DNA from: an uncultured Eubacterium sp.
GTDB lineage: Bacteria > Bacillota > Clostridia > Lachnospirales > Lachnospiraceae
Assembly (NCBI GenBank): GCA_910579075.1
Contig: CAJTSV010000060.1
Coordinates: forward strand, 1-23,450
Direction: 5' to 3'
Length of the DNA stretch: 23,450 nucleotides
A program made the translations under genes and the position numbers. The notes below the pieces were generated by a model that did no database searches, was not told the DNA's origin, and saw only the letters and a list, made by a program, of their open reading frames with translations. Below are positions 1 through 7,359 of the stretch, piece after piece; position 1 is the stretch's first letter, and each line of letters begins with the position of its first letter.

Positions 1-55
1 TTAAGTTTTATTATAAATTAATCTCCCCATATTTACAATGCTTCTCTATAAAAAT

Positions 56-73
56 CAGAGATTTCGCTTTTAG
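56..73. repeat. IS4-like element left terminal inverted repeat
   Basis: CAGAGATTTCGCTTTTAG is the exact reverse complement of 1666-1683. Complementarity stops abruptly on both sides, which supports these positions as the element ends. Confidence 0.75.
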
Positions 74-236
74 TATTTATATTTATTCAATTATAGATTT
101 TTAAAGAATAGGGATAAAAAGAAGAATGCCTTTTGAGTCAATCGTACAAAAAATATATTTTCTGTATCATAGAATCAAAAAAACAGCAGATTCTCCCTCT
201 GCTTGATGTTATTCTTTCGTATGTAGTTTTTTCTGG

Positions 237-1514
237 TTATCCTCCTTTTTCAGATTCATATAAAACGTTCTTCATATTTTTCATATGTAGTTCATCCTGA
301 AACATCCGGCTTACACTTATAAGAGTTATCTTTCTGCCCTTAAAATCCTTTGTCCTCCGGTAAAGATAGAGTTCTTTCATATTAAATGCTATGATGATCA
401 GATAAAATACGGTCTCTACAGCTTTATGGCAATAACAGTGTTTCAGGTGGTAATACGTTTTGAGCTGATGGAAGCCGTTTTCTTCTATATCCCATCTTTT
501 ATGCATGATCTTCCATAAGGTTTGATTATCCGCCGTTTCATCCGTTGTCACCAGCCACATCCAGTTTTCTTCTGTACGGCCGTTCTTTTTCGTGGTTTTT
601 TCATGATAGCGGATGACCCGGACCTTTTTTGCCACCCCATCCATTTCAAATCCGGCCAGGTCCCATGTTTCAATCTCCGTGCGGCCCCTTTTGAATGCCT
701 CTTTTTTTCCCGCGCCTTTTTCAAACAGCCCCTGTGCATCTTTAAATATCAGCCGTTTCTCATCTTTGAGCCTTATCACTGTTTCCATCCCGCATGAGAG
801 AACCGTATTTATAAAAGGCGCATTCAGATATAACGCGTCTGCCACAATCAGGTCCGCAAAATGCCCGTGCCGCTTCCTCAGCCTTTGAATCAGGCGCTTC
901 CCGCCGGTCAGTTCACCCTCGTCTTTCTCATTCCCGTCCCTTGGTTTTAGCATCTCCTGCCCCAGAATCACATGCGGCGGTCCGCCTACGCTCATGCACA
1001 CAACACTGCGGTGGAAGTATTCCGTCCCCTGTTTGCCGTGTCTGCGGGCCAGACAGTCCGGGCAAGATTTTTTTGCGCTTCCAAAAAGTTCCACCCCGTC
1101 AACAGCCGCAACCCTGCAGCCTCCAATGGTTCCGTGTTTCCAAATCCGGTTCCGTTTCATCCGGTCAATCGTCTCTTCGTGAATGTTACGCAGTTCATCT
1201 GGATCAATCTGCGAAAGCAGGTCCCGTACAGCGTCCACTTTTGGCATTTTTCCCCGGATGCAGTTACGCAAACGCCTGTTCATGCTTTCCGGTGACGAAA
1301 ACACGGTATGAAAGCTCCTGTACTGCAGCATCAGAAAAATCAGAGTTGGCATGACAATATTGAAAAGCGGTATGGAACGTCTTTTTCTTTTATCTGTCAG
1401 TGTCTTGATTTTTTGCGGGATATGGTATACACTCTTCATATAAGATAACAATTTAAATAATGTTAATTTTTCATTAAGGACACCTTCTTTTGTAATGTAT
1501 TTGCTTACTATCAT
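237..1514 (-). CDS. IS4-like DDE transposase
   Basis: This 425-residue protein should catalyse cut-and-paste transposition of the surrounding element. The RNase H-like catalytic core is visible: first Asp at residue 139 (AAVDG), second Asp at 226 (IVADALY), and the Glu in the signature RWDIEENGFHQLK at 340-352. That signature resembles the IS4 Y-R-E-K box, with Arg340, Glu344/345 and Lys352. A CPDC pair at about 151-154 may bind metal. The frame is uninterrupted. The ATG at 1514 is the only sensible start. It lies in the loop of an 11-bp inverted repeat (1476-1486 and 1525-1535), which may limit translation. IS4-superfamily membership is confident from the DDE pattern; the subgroup is not. 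Confidence 0.85.
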   Translation of the reverse strand: MIVSKYITKEGVLNEKLTLFKLLSYMKSVYHIPQKIKTLTDKRKRRSIPLFNIVMPTLIFLMLQYRSFHTVFSSPESMNRRLRNCIRGKMPKVDAVRDLLSQIDPDELRNIHEETIDRMKRNRIWKHGTIGGCRVAAVDGVELFGSAKKSCPDCLARRHGKQGTEYFHRSVVCMSVGGPPHVILGQEMLKPRDGNEKDEGELTGGKRLIQRLRKRHGHFADLIVADALYLNAPFINTVLSCGMETVIRLKDEKRLIFKDAQGLFEKGAGKKEAFKRGRTEIETWDLAGFEMDGVAKKVRVIRYHEKTTKKNGRTEENWMWLVTTDETADNQTLWKIMHKRWDIEENGFHQLKTYYHLKHCYCHKAVETVFYLIIIAFNMKELYLYRRTKDFKGRKITLISVSRMFQDELHMKNMKNVLYESEKGG

Positions 1515-1535
1515 TATACCACGAAAGGTGTCCTT
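1476..1535 (-). promoter_or_regulatory. Inverted repeat around the IS4-like transposase start codon
   Basis: AAGGACACCTT (1476-1486) and AAGGTGTCCTT (1525-1535) are perfect reverse complements. In the transcript the start codon at 1512-1514 falls inside the loop. Such structures often dampen transposase translation in insertion sequences; that role is inferred here. Each arm is itself nearly palindromic, so part of the match is expected. Confidence 0.35.
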
Positions 1536-1665
1536 TTTGTGGGAAAAATCAAGAAAATTTATGTAAAAAGTCTGGATATTTATACATAAAAAAAGGAATC
1601 TTCCCGAAATCTGTCCCTATTTCTATATCTATTGAAAATCCGGTAATCTTTACTCTTTTTCACAT

Positions 1666-1683
1666 CTAAAAGCGAAATCTCTG
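1666..1683. repeat. IS4-like element right terminal inverted repeat
   Basis: CTAAAAGCGAAATCTCTG is the exact reverse complement of 56-73. It lies about 150 bp upstream of the transposase start on the coding strand. Confidence 0.75.
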
Positions 1684-1840
1684 CACCGTCTAAAGCCAGT
1701 GGGATTGCGGTAGCCTTATTTCAATTACAAGACAATACGATAAAACCATCAATAGCTGTAAAATATACGTTACTGTTCACACCCTGTTCAGGCACCTGCT
1801 GCCTGAACAAGGCCAACGAATGCGGCTTGCCGGGTATTTT
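1684..1840. other. Spacer between the two insertion sequences with a hairpin and half of a dispersed repeat
   Basis: No coding region is convincing here. The stretch holds the left half of the dispersed palindrome (1769-1780), preceded by sequence shared with the copy at 7317-7333 (17 identical bases). Next to it is a perfect 10-bp stem (1785-1794 with 1800-1809, 5-nt loop). Neither strand shows a U-tract after the stem, so it is not a standard terminator. Confidence 0.5.
1769..1780. repeat. Half copy of dispersed palindrome
   Basis: GTTACTGTTCAC matches the left half of the repeat at 7322-7348, and the five bases upstream also match. The right half is replaced by an unrelated 10-bp hairpin. 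The missing half was not found beyond the IS3 remnant, so simple splitting by that element is not supported. Confidence 0.45.
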
Positions 1841-2748
1841 TTATGCAGCCTCCAGCAGCTTCTTTTTATAAAATTCCATTGGTGTCACAATGCCCAAATT
1901 CCGCTGTACCCGTTTGTTTGTGTAATAGTCAATAGAATCTTCGATCGCCTTTATCAGCGCCTCTTTTGTTTTATATTTTCTGCCATAATACATTTCACGT
2001 TTCATGATCCCCCAAAACCCTTCCACCGGACCATTGTCAATACATCTGCCGACCCTTGACATGCTTTGGGTCATTCCGGAATCAACTATTTTCTGCCGGA
2101 AGGTTTTGGAAGTGTACTGGCAGCCTCTGTCAGAATGGAAGATTGGTGTTGCGCCAGGATTCGCTAAAAGGGCTTTATCAAAGGTGTTGAATACAATCCG
2201 GTTATCATTATGTCCACCATACTCAAACGCCGCCGGCCTGTTTCCGCACAGATCGAGTATTACACTGAGATATATTTTCCCCTTTTTATCATCTTCTCCG
2301 GTGCCGTATTTAAATTCGGATACATCCGTGACCCATTTTTCGTTAGGCATGTCTGATTTAAACTTCCGGTTTAGGATGTTTTCAGCAACATATGCCGGAT
2401 CGGAAGCTGGTTTTGTGCAGCAGTTATATCTGTCTTTACATAGGACTGTATCTTTTTCTTCCGGCATATCCTGAGTATTCTTCTGTCATTGACATGGATA
2501 CCGTGGTCATGTGCGAGTGTATCCCGAATCCGCCTGTATCCCATGTCAGGATGCACTTCATGTATCGTCTCTGCTTTTTCAGCAATCAGTTCGTTGAGGA
2601 TGTCATTCCGGCTGGTGCCATGGTTCTTCCATTTGTAATAGGCATCCCTGCTGATTCCCAATATCCTGCACATCTCACTTACCGGATAGTCGTCATGCGT
2701 CCCTGAAAGCTCTTTTATGGCAGTAAGGCATCCAGATGTCTTGTTCTT
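1841..2748 (-). pseudogene. IS3-family transposase orfB, frameshifted
   Basis: The integrase-core half of an IS3 transposase is split over two frames. The upstream part (about 2748-2430) carries the usual N-terminal domain, with a CRILGISRDAYYKW motif. The downstream part (about 2430-1841) carries the DDE core: Asp in VTDVSEF, Asp in HSDRGCQY and Glu in DNGPVEGFW, then a normal C-terminal end. A -1 change is needed near 2425-2440 to join KTD to RYN. An A5 tract lies slightly upstream (2452-2456), but the position, well inside orfB, is not where IS3 elements use programmed frameshifting. Decay is the simpler reading. Confidence 0.75.
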
Positions 2749-2754
2749 CTAAGG

Positions 2755-3190
2755 GTCGCCTCCTCTCGATTTCCCCGAGTTTTTTTAGTTTCATACTTTT
2801 TTACCCATGAATATGCCTGTCCATAGGAGCAGTTAAATTTTTTTACGGCGGACGCATAATCAATTCCTCATGGCTATTATACTGCTTGACCCATTTTAAA
2901 ACAGTACTTTCTGCATGGATTCCATATTTTACAGCAATAGACTGACCTGAGCCGCCGCCTGAGAGGTAATCCAGAACTGCCTCTTTCTTAAATTCAGCCG
3001 TATACCGGCACAGGTCACTGTTCTGAGGGGCTAAGGCATCTTCCCCATGTGCTTGGAATGCAGCGTTCCATCGCTTTACCGTTCCTAATGTGATGCCATA
3101 CTTTTTCTCAAGGGAATAGAATGAGGCTCTCTCTTCATGTTCCTTCAATACTTTCAGCTTGAATTCTTTTGTCTATTTTCTTTTAGACAT
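2755..3190 (-). pseudogene. IS3-family orfA (helix-turn-helix), interrupted and internally deleted
   Basis: The natural start is ATG at 3188-3190, with an AGGAG site eight bases upstream. Codon 6 is TAG (3173-3175), where homologues continue from MSKRK into TKEFKLKVLKEHEE. After the stop, one frame encodes a normal first helix-turn-helix region to about 2862 (SFYSLEKKYGI, TVKRWNAAF). The sequence then jumps frame into DYASAVKKFNCSYGQAYSWVKKY (2861 downward), a second helix-turn-helix remnant. It changes frame again into MKLKKLGEIERRR, the usual end of orfA. Much of the second domain and the coiled coil is missing. A TTG at 3146-3148 could restart translation but would still give a truncated product. 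Confidence 0.7.
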
Positions 3191-3192
3191 AA

Positions 3193-3252
3193 ATATGCTC
3201 CTCATATGATAGTTTTTGAATATTTCCATTGTCTACCATATGGGGAGCATAT
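3193..3252 (-). promoter_or_regulatory. Hairpin that would mask the orfA ribosome binding site
   Basis: Bases 3193-3212 and 3233-3252 are reverse complements at 18 of 20 positions, with a 20-nt loop. Read on the minus strand, the second arm contains the GAGGAG site of orfA (ATG at 3190). A transcript starting outside the element would fold and hide this site, while one starting inside the hairpin would not. Insertion sequences are known to use such structures against read-through expression. Use here is inferred. Confidence 0.5.
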
Positions 3253-3303
3253 CACTTTTACAGGCATCCCTCTGATTCACAACCTTGCTAACATTTACAT
3301 ATT

Positions 3304-3328
3304 ATTGAAAAAAGAGCCCTTTTTCAAT
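3304..3328 (-). terminator. Possible terminator after the S8 protease gene
   Basis: A 9-bp A/T-rich stem (3304-3312 with 3320-3328, 7-nt loop) starts three bases after the protease stop codon. The transcript has the U-run within the descending arm and not after it, so function as an intrinsic terminator is uncertain. Confidence 0.4.
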
Positions 3329-3330
3329 GA

Positions 3331-5017
3331 TCATACATTCCTAAAATTCTCAAACGTCTTATACAGATCCAGCTGTCCCCACCCCCACTCTTTATTCGGG
3401 TACTCCTTCGAGCTGTCCCGCACCGCTCCCCGGATAAAATAATTCTTAATATTCGCCGTCGTCACCGAAATGTCATTCCGCCTGACGCCGGTCCATTCCA
3501 GCATCAGCGCTCCTGCTCCGGCTGTGATGGCGGCTGCCACGCTTGTGCCGCTGCGTGTTTCGAATTTTCCCTGCCCGACCGGGCCGTAGATGTCCACGGC
3601 AGGTGCTGCAATGTCCGGCTTGATTTCCCTGGTTGCGGTATAGCCCCGGCCGGATTCGAAGAATACGCTCCCGTCCAGGCTGTTGTAACCGGCGACGGTT
3701 ATCGGTGCCTGTGCGTCTGAGGGCACGGTAATGGTTGTGTCCGGGTTGGATCGGATAAAGAATACTTCTCCTGAAACCATGTCTTCCATTGGCAGGCCAG
3801 ACGTGGTAAATGCCGTCTGCAAAATTGCGCACCGATACATTCAGAATCCAGATGCCGGCAATCGGCTTTGTAAACCGGATGTAAATCAGCTCGTTTTTGT
3901 TGGCAGCGCCAGTCAGCAGGTAATCGACCGTTGCTACCGTTCCTTCGAACAAAAACCGGTATTCTGTATGGCTGCCGGGAGCTGTCGGCAGCGCCCGGAA
4001 ACGCTCCCCCGTTGGCGAGATAACGGTTACTTCATAAAGCTCCGGTGCCTCAGCCCACATTTCGGCAATAAATCCCTGCACGCCATCCGATACACTGATT
4101 TCCACGCGCTCCTGTGCATTCTGGCCGCTGATTCCGCCCAGGAAATGATGCCTTTTGTCCGCTTCATTGCCGCATGCCACAACGACGCAGCGCTGCCTGC
4201 GCTCCGATACTTCATTGAGGGAATGGGCCAGCGGGCTCGCCCCGCCGCGGTTCCCCATATTCGTGCCGAGGGCAATGCAGATGGACAGTGGCTTTCTCAG
4301 CTCAATGGCCAGCATGTTCAGATAGCGGATGCCGGCCATAATGTCATTTTCCTGAAAGACCGGCGTTTCATCCGGAATAAAATAAAAATCCTTCAGGTAC
4401 TGCTTGGCTGGCTTCAGCTGCACGAAAGCAATGTCGCATTCCGGTGCTGCCCCGCTGAACTGGTTGTTAAAATCCTCCGAGCCTGCTGCCAGTGCTGCCA
4501 GAAATGTGCCGTGCCCGTCTGCATAGGGTATTTTGGCAGTCATGGAATCGTGGTTCGCCATCAGTTCTTCGTTTATCTGCTCCCTTGTATACTCTGTTCC
4601 GTACAGAAATCCCCTCGGCGGCATTCCGCTGCGTTCTTTCTGGTTCCAGATGCGTTCTACGCGTGTTGTGCCATCCGTGTTACAAAACAGCGGATTTGTA
4701 TAATCAAAATCCGTATCAATAAATCCTACCAGCACGCCACGCCCGGTCAGCGACAGGTTTGGCTGGTCACGCACCTTTAAAATGCCGCTTTCCCCGAGTG
4801 CAAGATTGTTCAAAAGGCCGAAGCATTTCGGAATGATGCCATATGAAAAATCCCCCGTTTTCAGCTCCCTGCCCCGCATCTGGTCATAAACTGCCAGATA
4901 ATCCTCATCCAGCTGCTGCACGCAGTAGTCTCCCGGCGGTATGTCTTCCATGTACTCTTTCGTGGCAAGAAAGTCAAAATAATCATTTGAATAAACCGCT
5001 TCTTCACAATCGGGCAT
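3331..5017 (-). pseudogene. Csp-like S8 (subtilisin) peptidase, split by a one-base frameshift
   Basis: The repaired product is about 561 residues and matches the clostridial Csp-like subtilase layout, with a jelly-roll insertion before the Ser region and no signal peptide. Asp101 (FIDTDFDY, where DTG is usual) and His170 (DGHGT) lie in the upstream frame. The catalytic Ser (GTSVAAA, codon 3541-3543, repaired residue about 492) lies in the downstream frame. Homology runs through HVW in the first frame and resumes with LPMEDMV in the second. One extra C at 3795-3796 explains the break. The rest of both frames is clean, so the lesion is recent or a sequence error. The start at 5017 has an AGGAG six bases upstream. 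Csp proteases act in spore germination; this role is only suggested. The gene follows the DUF6106-like gene by 74 bp. Confidence 0.8.
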
Positions 5018-5091
5018 AAACGTCTCCTGACAGCTTTTTCATTCTATGTTCCATCATATGAAAAAAATCAGAAAAGGTTAAGGATTCCGGC

Positions 5092-5595
5092 TTAATCGGA
5101 ATATACAATGCTCGCATGATGCATGCGCACTTCCTTCAGCATGGCCGGCGAAGGCTCAACCAGAATCTCCTGCAGCATGCCGCTGCTGGAAAAAATCATG
5201 CTGTATATGTCATGCTCGCTGTTTCCGGAAGAATAATCAAATACTTTCAGCTGCGGATTCGAATGAAATCCATCCAGCTTATGCGATTTCACCGGTGCCA
5301 TGCACTGCAGCTCGTCTAAGGAATACGAAGCCAGCTTTTTCCGCCTGCTTTTGTTTTTTACAACTGCGATATCCAGCTCGTCGGACACGAGCAGGTATTC
5401 GTATTCACGGTAACGGCTCCGCAGTGTCGTAAAGCTTACCGGAACCATAATGACGCCAATCGGGAAAAACAGCGCCTGAAAAAGCGCGCCATACAAAAGC
5501 AGGGCAGCCGTAACCGCTGTCAGCACAACAGCCAGCTGCTTTCCTTTTATATCCTTTTCATCATGAACAATTACCTCTGCATATGATTCTGACAT
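5092..5595 (-). CDS. Small membrane protein, DUF6106-like
   Basis: The product has 167 residues. A short hydrophilic N-terminus is followed by two closely spaced hydrophobic segments (about residues 22-54, LAVVLTAVTAALLLYGALF then FFPIGVIMVPV). A cytoplasmic C-terminal domain of about 110 residues follows, with a basic KNKSRRKK patch. The start at 5595 was chosen because AAGGAGGAACAT precedes it; the frame is open further upstream but would overlap the clpX-like gene without a binding site. The layout recalls the DUF6106 family of Clostridia, from memory and without a search. No enzymatic motif is seen. It lies 97 bp after the clpX-like gene and 74 bp before the protease, so co-transcription is likely. 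Confidence 0.7.
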   Translation of the reverse strand: MSESYAEVIVHDEKDIKGKQLAVVLTAVTAALLLYGALFQALFFPIGVIMVPVSFTTLRSRYREYEYLLVSDELDIAVVKNKSRRKKLASYSLDELQCMAPVKSHKLDGFHSNPQLKVFDYSSGNSEHDIYSMIFSSSGMLQEILVEPSPAMLKEVRMHHASIVYSD

Positions 5596-5692
5596 ATGTT
5601 CCTCCTTCTTACCTGCTGCCTGTTTCAGCATATGCCTTTCTGCACGCTGCTGTATTCCGGCATTGCATGCTCTTGTGCTGGCCGCTGCCTGT

Positions 5693-7183
5693 TCAGCACG
5701 CGCCACGGTTTTCAGCTGTGTGCTCCGGCAGCCCCATGACACCGCGCATCGTAATCAGCGGCCCGCCCTGGCCATTGACATAATCCCCGGTAATGGTCAC
5801 GATGCCGATATTGTCATCCTTTGGAATCTCGTACATAATATCCAGCATAAATTCTTCGATAATGGCACGCAGCGCCCGGGCACCGACTTTCTTTTCTTTT
5901 GCTTTTTTTGCAATGGCATGAAGCGCATCCTCTGCAAATTCCAGGCGCACCTCGTCGTAATCAAGCAGCTTCTGGTACTGCTTGATAATCGCATTTTTCG
6001 GCTCTGCCAGAATCCGCACAAGCATGTCTTCGGTCAGCGCTTCCAGCGAAAACAGGATTGGCAGGCGTCCGATAAACTCCGGTATCATGCCGAACTTGCG
6101 GATATCCTCCACCGTAACATGCGTTAACAGGTTTTCCTCTTTATCATATTTATCCTTTAAATCCGACTGGAATCCAATGGAAGATGCCTTGTTCAGGCGC
6201 TCTTTGATAATTTCGTCCAAATCTGGAAAAGCCCCGCCGCAGATAAATAAAATATCCTTGGTGTTTACGGTCGTCATCGGCACCATGGCGTTTTTGCTGC
6301 TGGCCCCGACCGGCACTTCCACTTCTGCACCCTCTAACAGCTTGAGCATGCCCTGCTGCACAGATTCCCCGCTGACATCACGCTGGTGCGTATTTCTCTT
6401 TTTGGCAATTTTGTCGATTTCATCTATAAAAATAATGCCATGCTCGGCACGCTCGACATCGTTGTCCGCCGCGGCAAGCAGCTTGGAAACGACGCTTTCA
6501 ATATCATCCCCGATGTACCCGGCTTCTGTCAGCGAGGTTGCATCCGTAATGGCAAGCGGCACATCCAGCAGCTTTGCCAGCGTCCTGACCAGGTACGTCT
6601 TGCCGGAGCCGGTCGGCCCTACCATCAGCATATTGGATTTTTCCACTTCGATTTCGTCGGTATCTTCTCCTGCAATCCGTTTGTAATGGTTATAGACTGC
6701 TACCGACACGACTTTCTTGGCATGCTCCTGGCCGACGATATAATCATCCAGCTTTGCCTTGATTTTGTGCGGGGCCGGAATTGCATGAATATCAAACACC
6801 GGAGCCTGTTTTTTCTCTTTCGGCTTTTTCTTTTTGATTTTCTGTGCATGCGGCATCATATTCTGCAGGTCTGACAGGTTAATCATGCTGATATTCGGCA
6901 TCCTGCCGTTTGCGTGCATCGGGCCTAATACGTCATCCAGGCGGAAGCCCGACTGGTTCATGCCGTCAAAGGTACGCTGCATGCAGTCCTGGCAGATGCA
7001 GATATGGTTCGGTATTTTTATCATCCTGCCTGCGACGCTTTCCGGCCGGTGGCAGATATAGCAGACTTCTTCATAATCGTCTTTTTCTTCGTTTTTGGTT
7101 TCGTCCTTCTTCTGGTCCTTTTTCTCGTCCTTATCATTCTGGGATTTATGGATATCCACTTCCCTAAAATCGTAATCTGACAT
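5693..7183 (-). CDS. Atypical ClpX-type AAA+ unfoldase (ClpX paralogue)
   Basis: This 496-residue protein has the ClpX plan: zinc-binding domain with Cys41-Cys44 and Cys64-Cys67, Walker A GPTGSGKT (189-196), pore-1 loop GYIGDD (222-227), Walker B IIFIDEID (250-257), the FIGRLP region and sensor-2 GARALR. The IGF loop that docks ClpP is present (336-338). It differs from housekeeping ClpX in several ways. A Lys/Asp/Glu-rich tail of about 30 residues precedes the zinc domain. A basic KKKKPKEKK linker precedes the AAA+ domain. SKN stands where the RKH pore loop normally lies (296-298); RKH contributes to ssrA-tag recognition in E. coli ClpX. No clpP or tig gene is adjacent. The start at 7183 is fixed by a GGAG site and by a promoter lying inside the longer frame. 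Unfoldase activity is confident; substrates are unknown. Confidence 0.85.
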   Translation of the reverse strand: MSDYDFREVDIHKSQNDKDEKKDQKKDETKNEEKDDYEEVCYICHRPESVAGRMIKIPNHICICQDCMQRTFDGMNQSGFRLDDVLGPMHANGRMPNISMINLSDLQNMMPHAQKIKKKKPKEKKQAPVFDIHAIPAPHKIKAKLDDYIVGQEHAKKVVSVAVYNHYKRIAGEDTDEIEVEKSNMLMVGPTGSGKTYLVRTLAKLLDVPLAITDATSLTEAGYIGDDIESVVSKLLAAADNDVERAEHGIIFIDEIDKIAKKRNTHQRDVSGESVQQGMLKLLEGAEVEVPVGASSKNAMVPMTTVNTKDILFICGGAFPDLDEIIKERLNKASSIGFQSDLKDKYDKEENLLTHVTVEDIRKFGMIPEFIGRLPILFSLEALTEDMLVRILAEPKNAIIKQYQKLLDYDEVRLEFAEDALHAIAKKAKEKKVGARALRAIIEEFMLDIMYEIPKDDNIGIVTITGDYVNGQGGPLITMRGVMGLPEHTAENRGAC

Positions 7184-7259
7184 TTTTATACAGCTCCATT
7201 CCATCTTTTTGCGGCTTATGAACCTGCCAAACCAGACACGTTCCGCCAGACTCCCTATT

Positions 7260-7288
7260 ATTATAAAAAAGTCGCTTCTGTTTGGCAA
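7260..7288 (-). promoter_or_regulatory. Promoter of the clpX-like gene
   Basis: Minus-strand TTGCCA (7283-7288) and TATAAT (7260-7265) are 17 bp apart, nearly ideal for sigma-A. Transcription would begin near 7253, downstream of the ATG at 7288 and upstream of the ATG at 7183. This excludes the longer reading frame as the coding start. Confidence 0.75.
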
Positions 7289-7321
7289 CTGCTGGCAGAA
7301 AATTTAATAATTAATTTATAC

Positions 7322-7348
7322 GTTACTGTTCACTCCGTGACCAGTAAC
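7322..7348. repeat. Dispersed 27-nt palindrome, copy A
   Basis: Outer arms GTTACTG and CAGTAAC (7 bp) and inner arms TCAC and GTGA (4 bp) enclose a TCC loop, with one mismatch between the arms. The copy lies 11 nt past the stop codon of the alpha/beta hydrolase and before the clpX-like promoter. The minus-strand transcript is followed by AU-rich sequence with no clean U-tract. Confidence 0.75.
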
Positions 7349-7359
7349 TATCCTGCCAT

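Larger units (their letters stand above)
56..1683 (-). mobile_element. IS4-like insertion sequence, apparently complete
   Basis: The element is bounded by perfect 18-bp inverted repeats at 56-73 and 1666-1683 and carries one transposase gene. Inside the perfect ends a second, imperfect inverted stretch is visible: about 95-135 resembles the reverse complement of about 1591-1645, sharing an ATAGGGA core and a CCTTTT end. No target-site duplication is obvious in the flanks, so either the true ends differ slightly or one flank has been rearranged. The intact reading frame and ends suggest recent arrival. The exact IS family name is not assigned. Confidence 0.75.
1841..3252 (-). mobile_element. 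Decayed IS3-family (IS150-like) element
   Basis: An orfA-like helix-turn-helix gene followed by an orfB-like integrase-core gene identifies an IS3-family element of the IS150 group. Four kinds of damage are visible: an in-frame TAG at codon 6 of orfA, two frame changes with apparent deletions in the second half of orfA, and a frameshift inside orfB. The upstream end probably lies near 3230-3252, where a TGTCTACC-type sequence begins. A matching opposite terminus was not found near 1780-1840, so the downstream end may be lost. The element should be immobile on its own. Confidence 0.7.

Noticed and set aside
2440..2465. Programmed frameshift signal in IS3 orfB
   Set aside because: The A5 tract does not make a full slippery heptamer and lies well inside orfB, not at the orfA-orfB junction; orfA is already inactivated.
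3731..4780. Plus-strand ORF of 349 codons
   Set aside because: It is antisense to the S8 protease, Cys/His/Arg-rich with no recognisable motif and no ribosome binding site. The minus strand has clear catalytic motifs.
5596..5742. Upstream extension of the DUF6106-like gene
   Set aside because: It overlaps the clpX-like gene, has no binding site, and the ATG at 5595 has a strong AGGAGG.
7184..7288. 35-codon N-terminal extension of the clpX-like gene
   Set aside because: The promoter at 7260-7288 lies inside it, and the ATG at 7183 has its own GGAG site.
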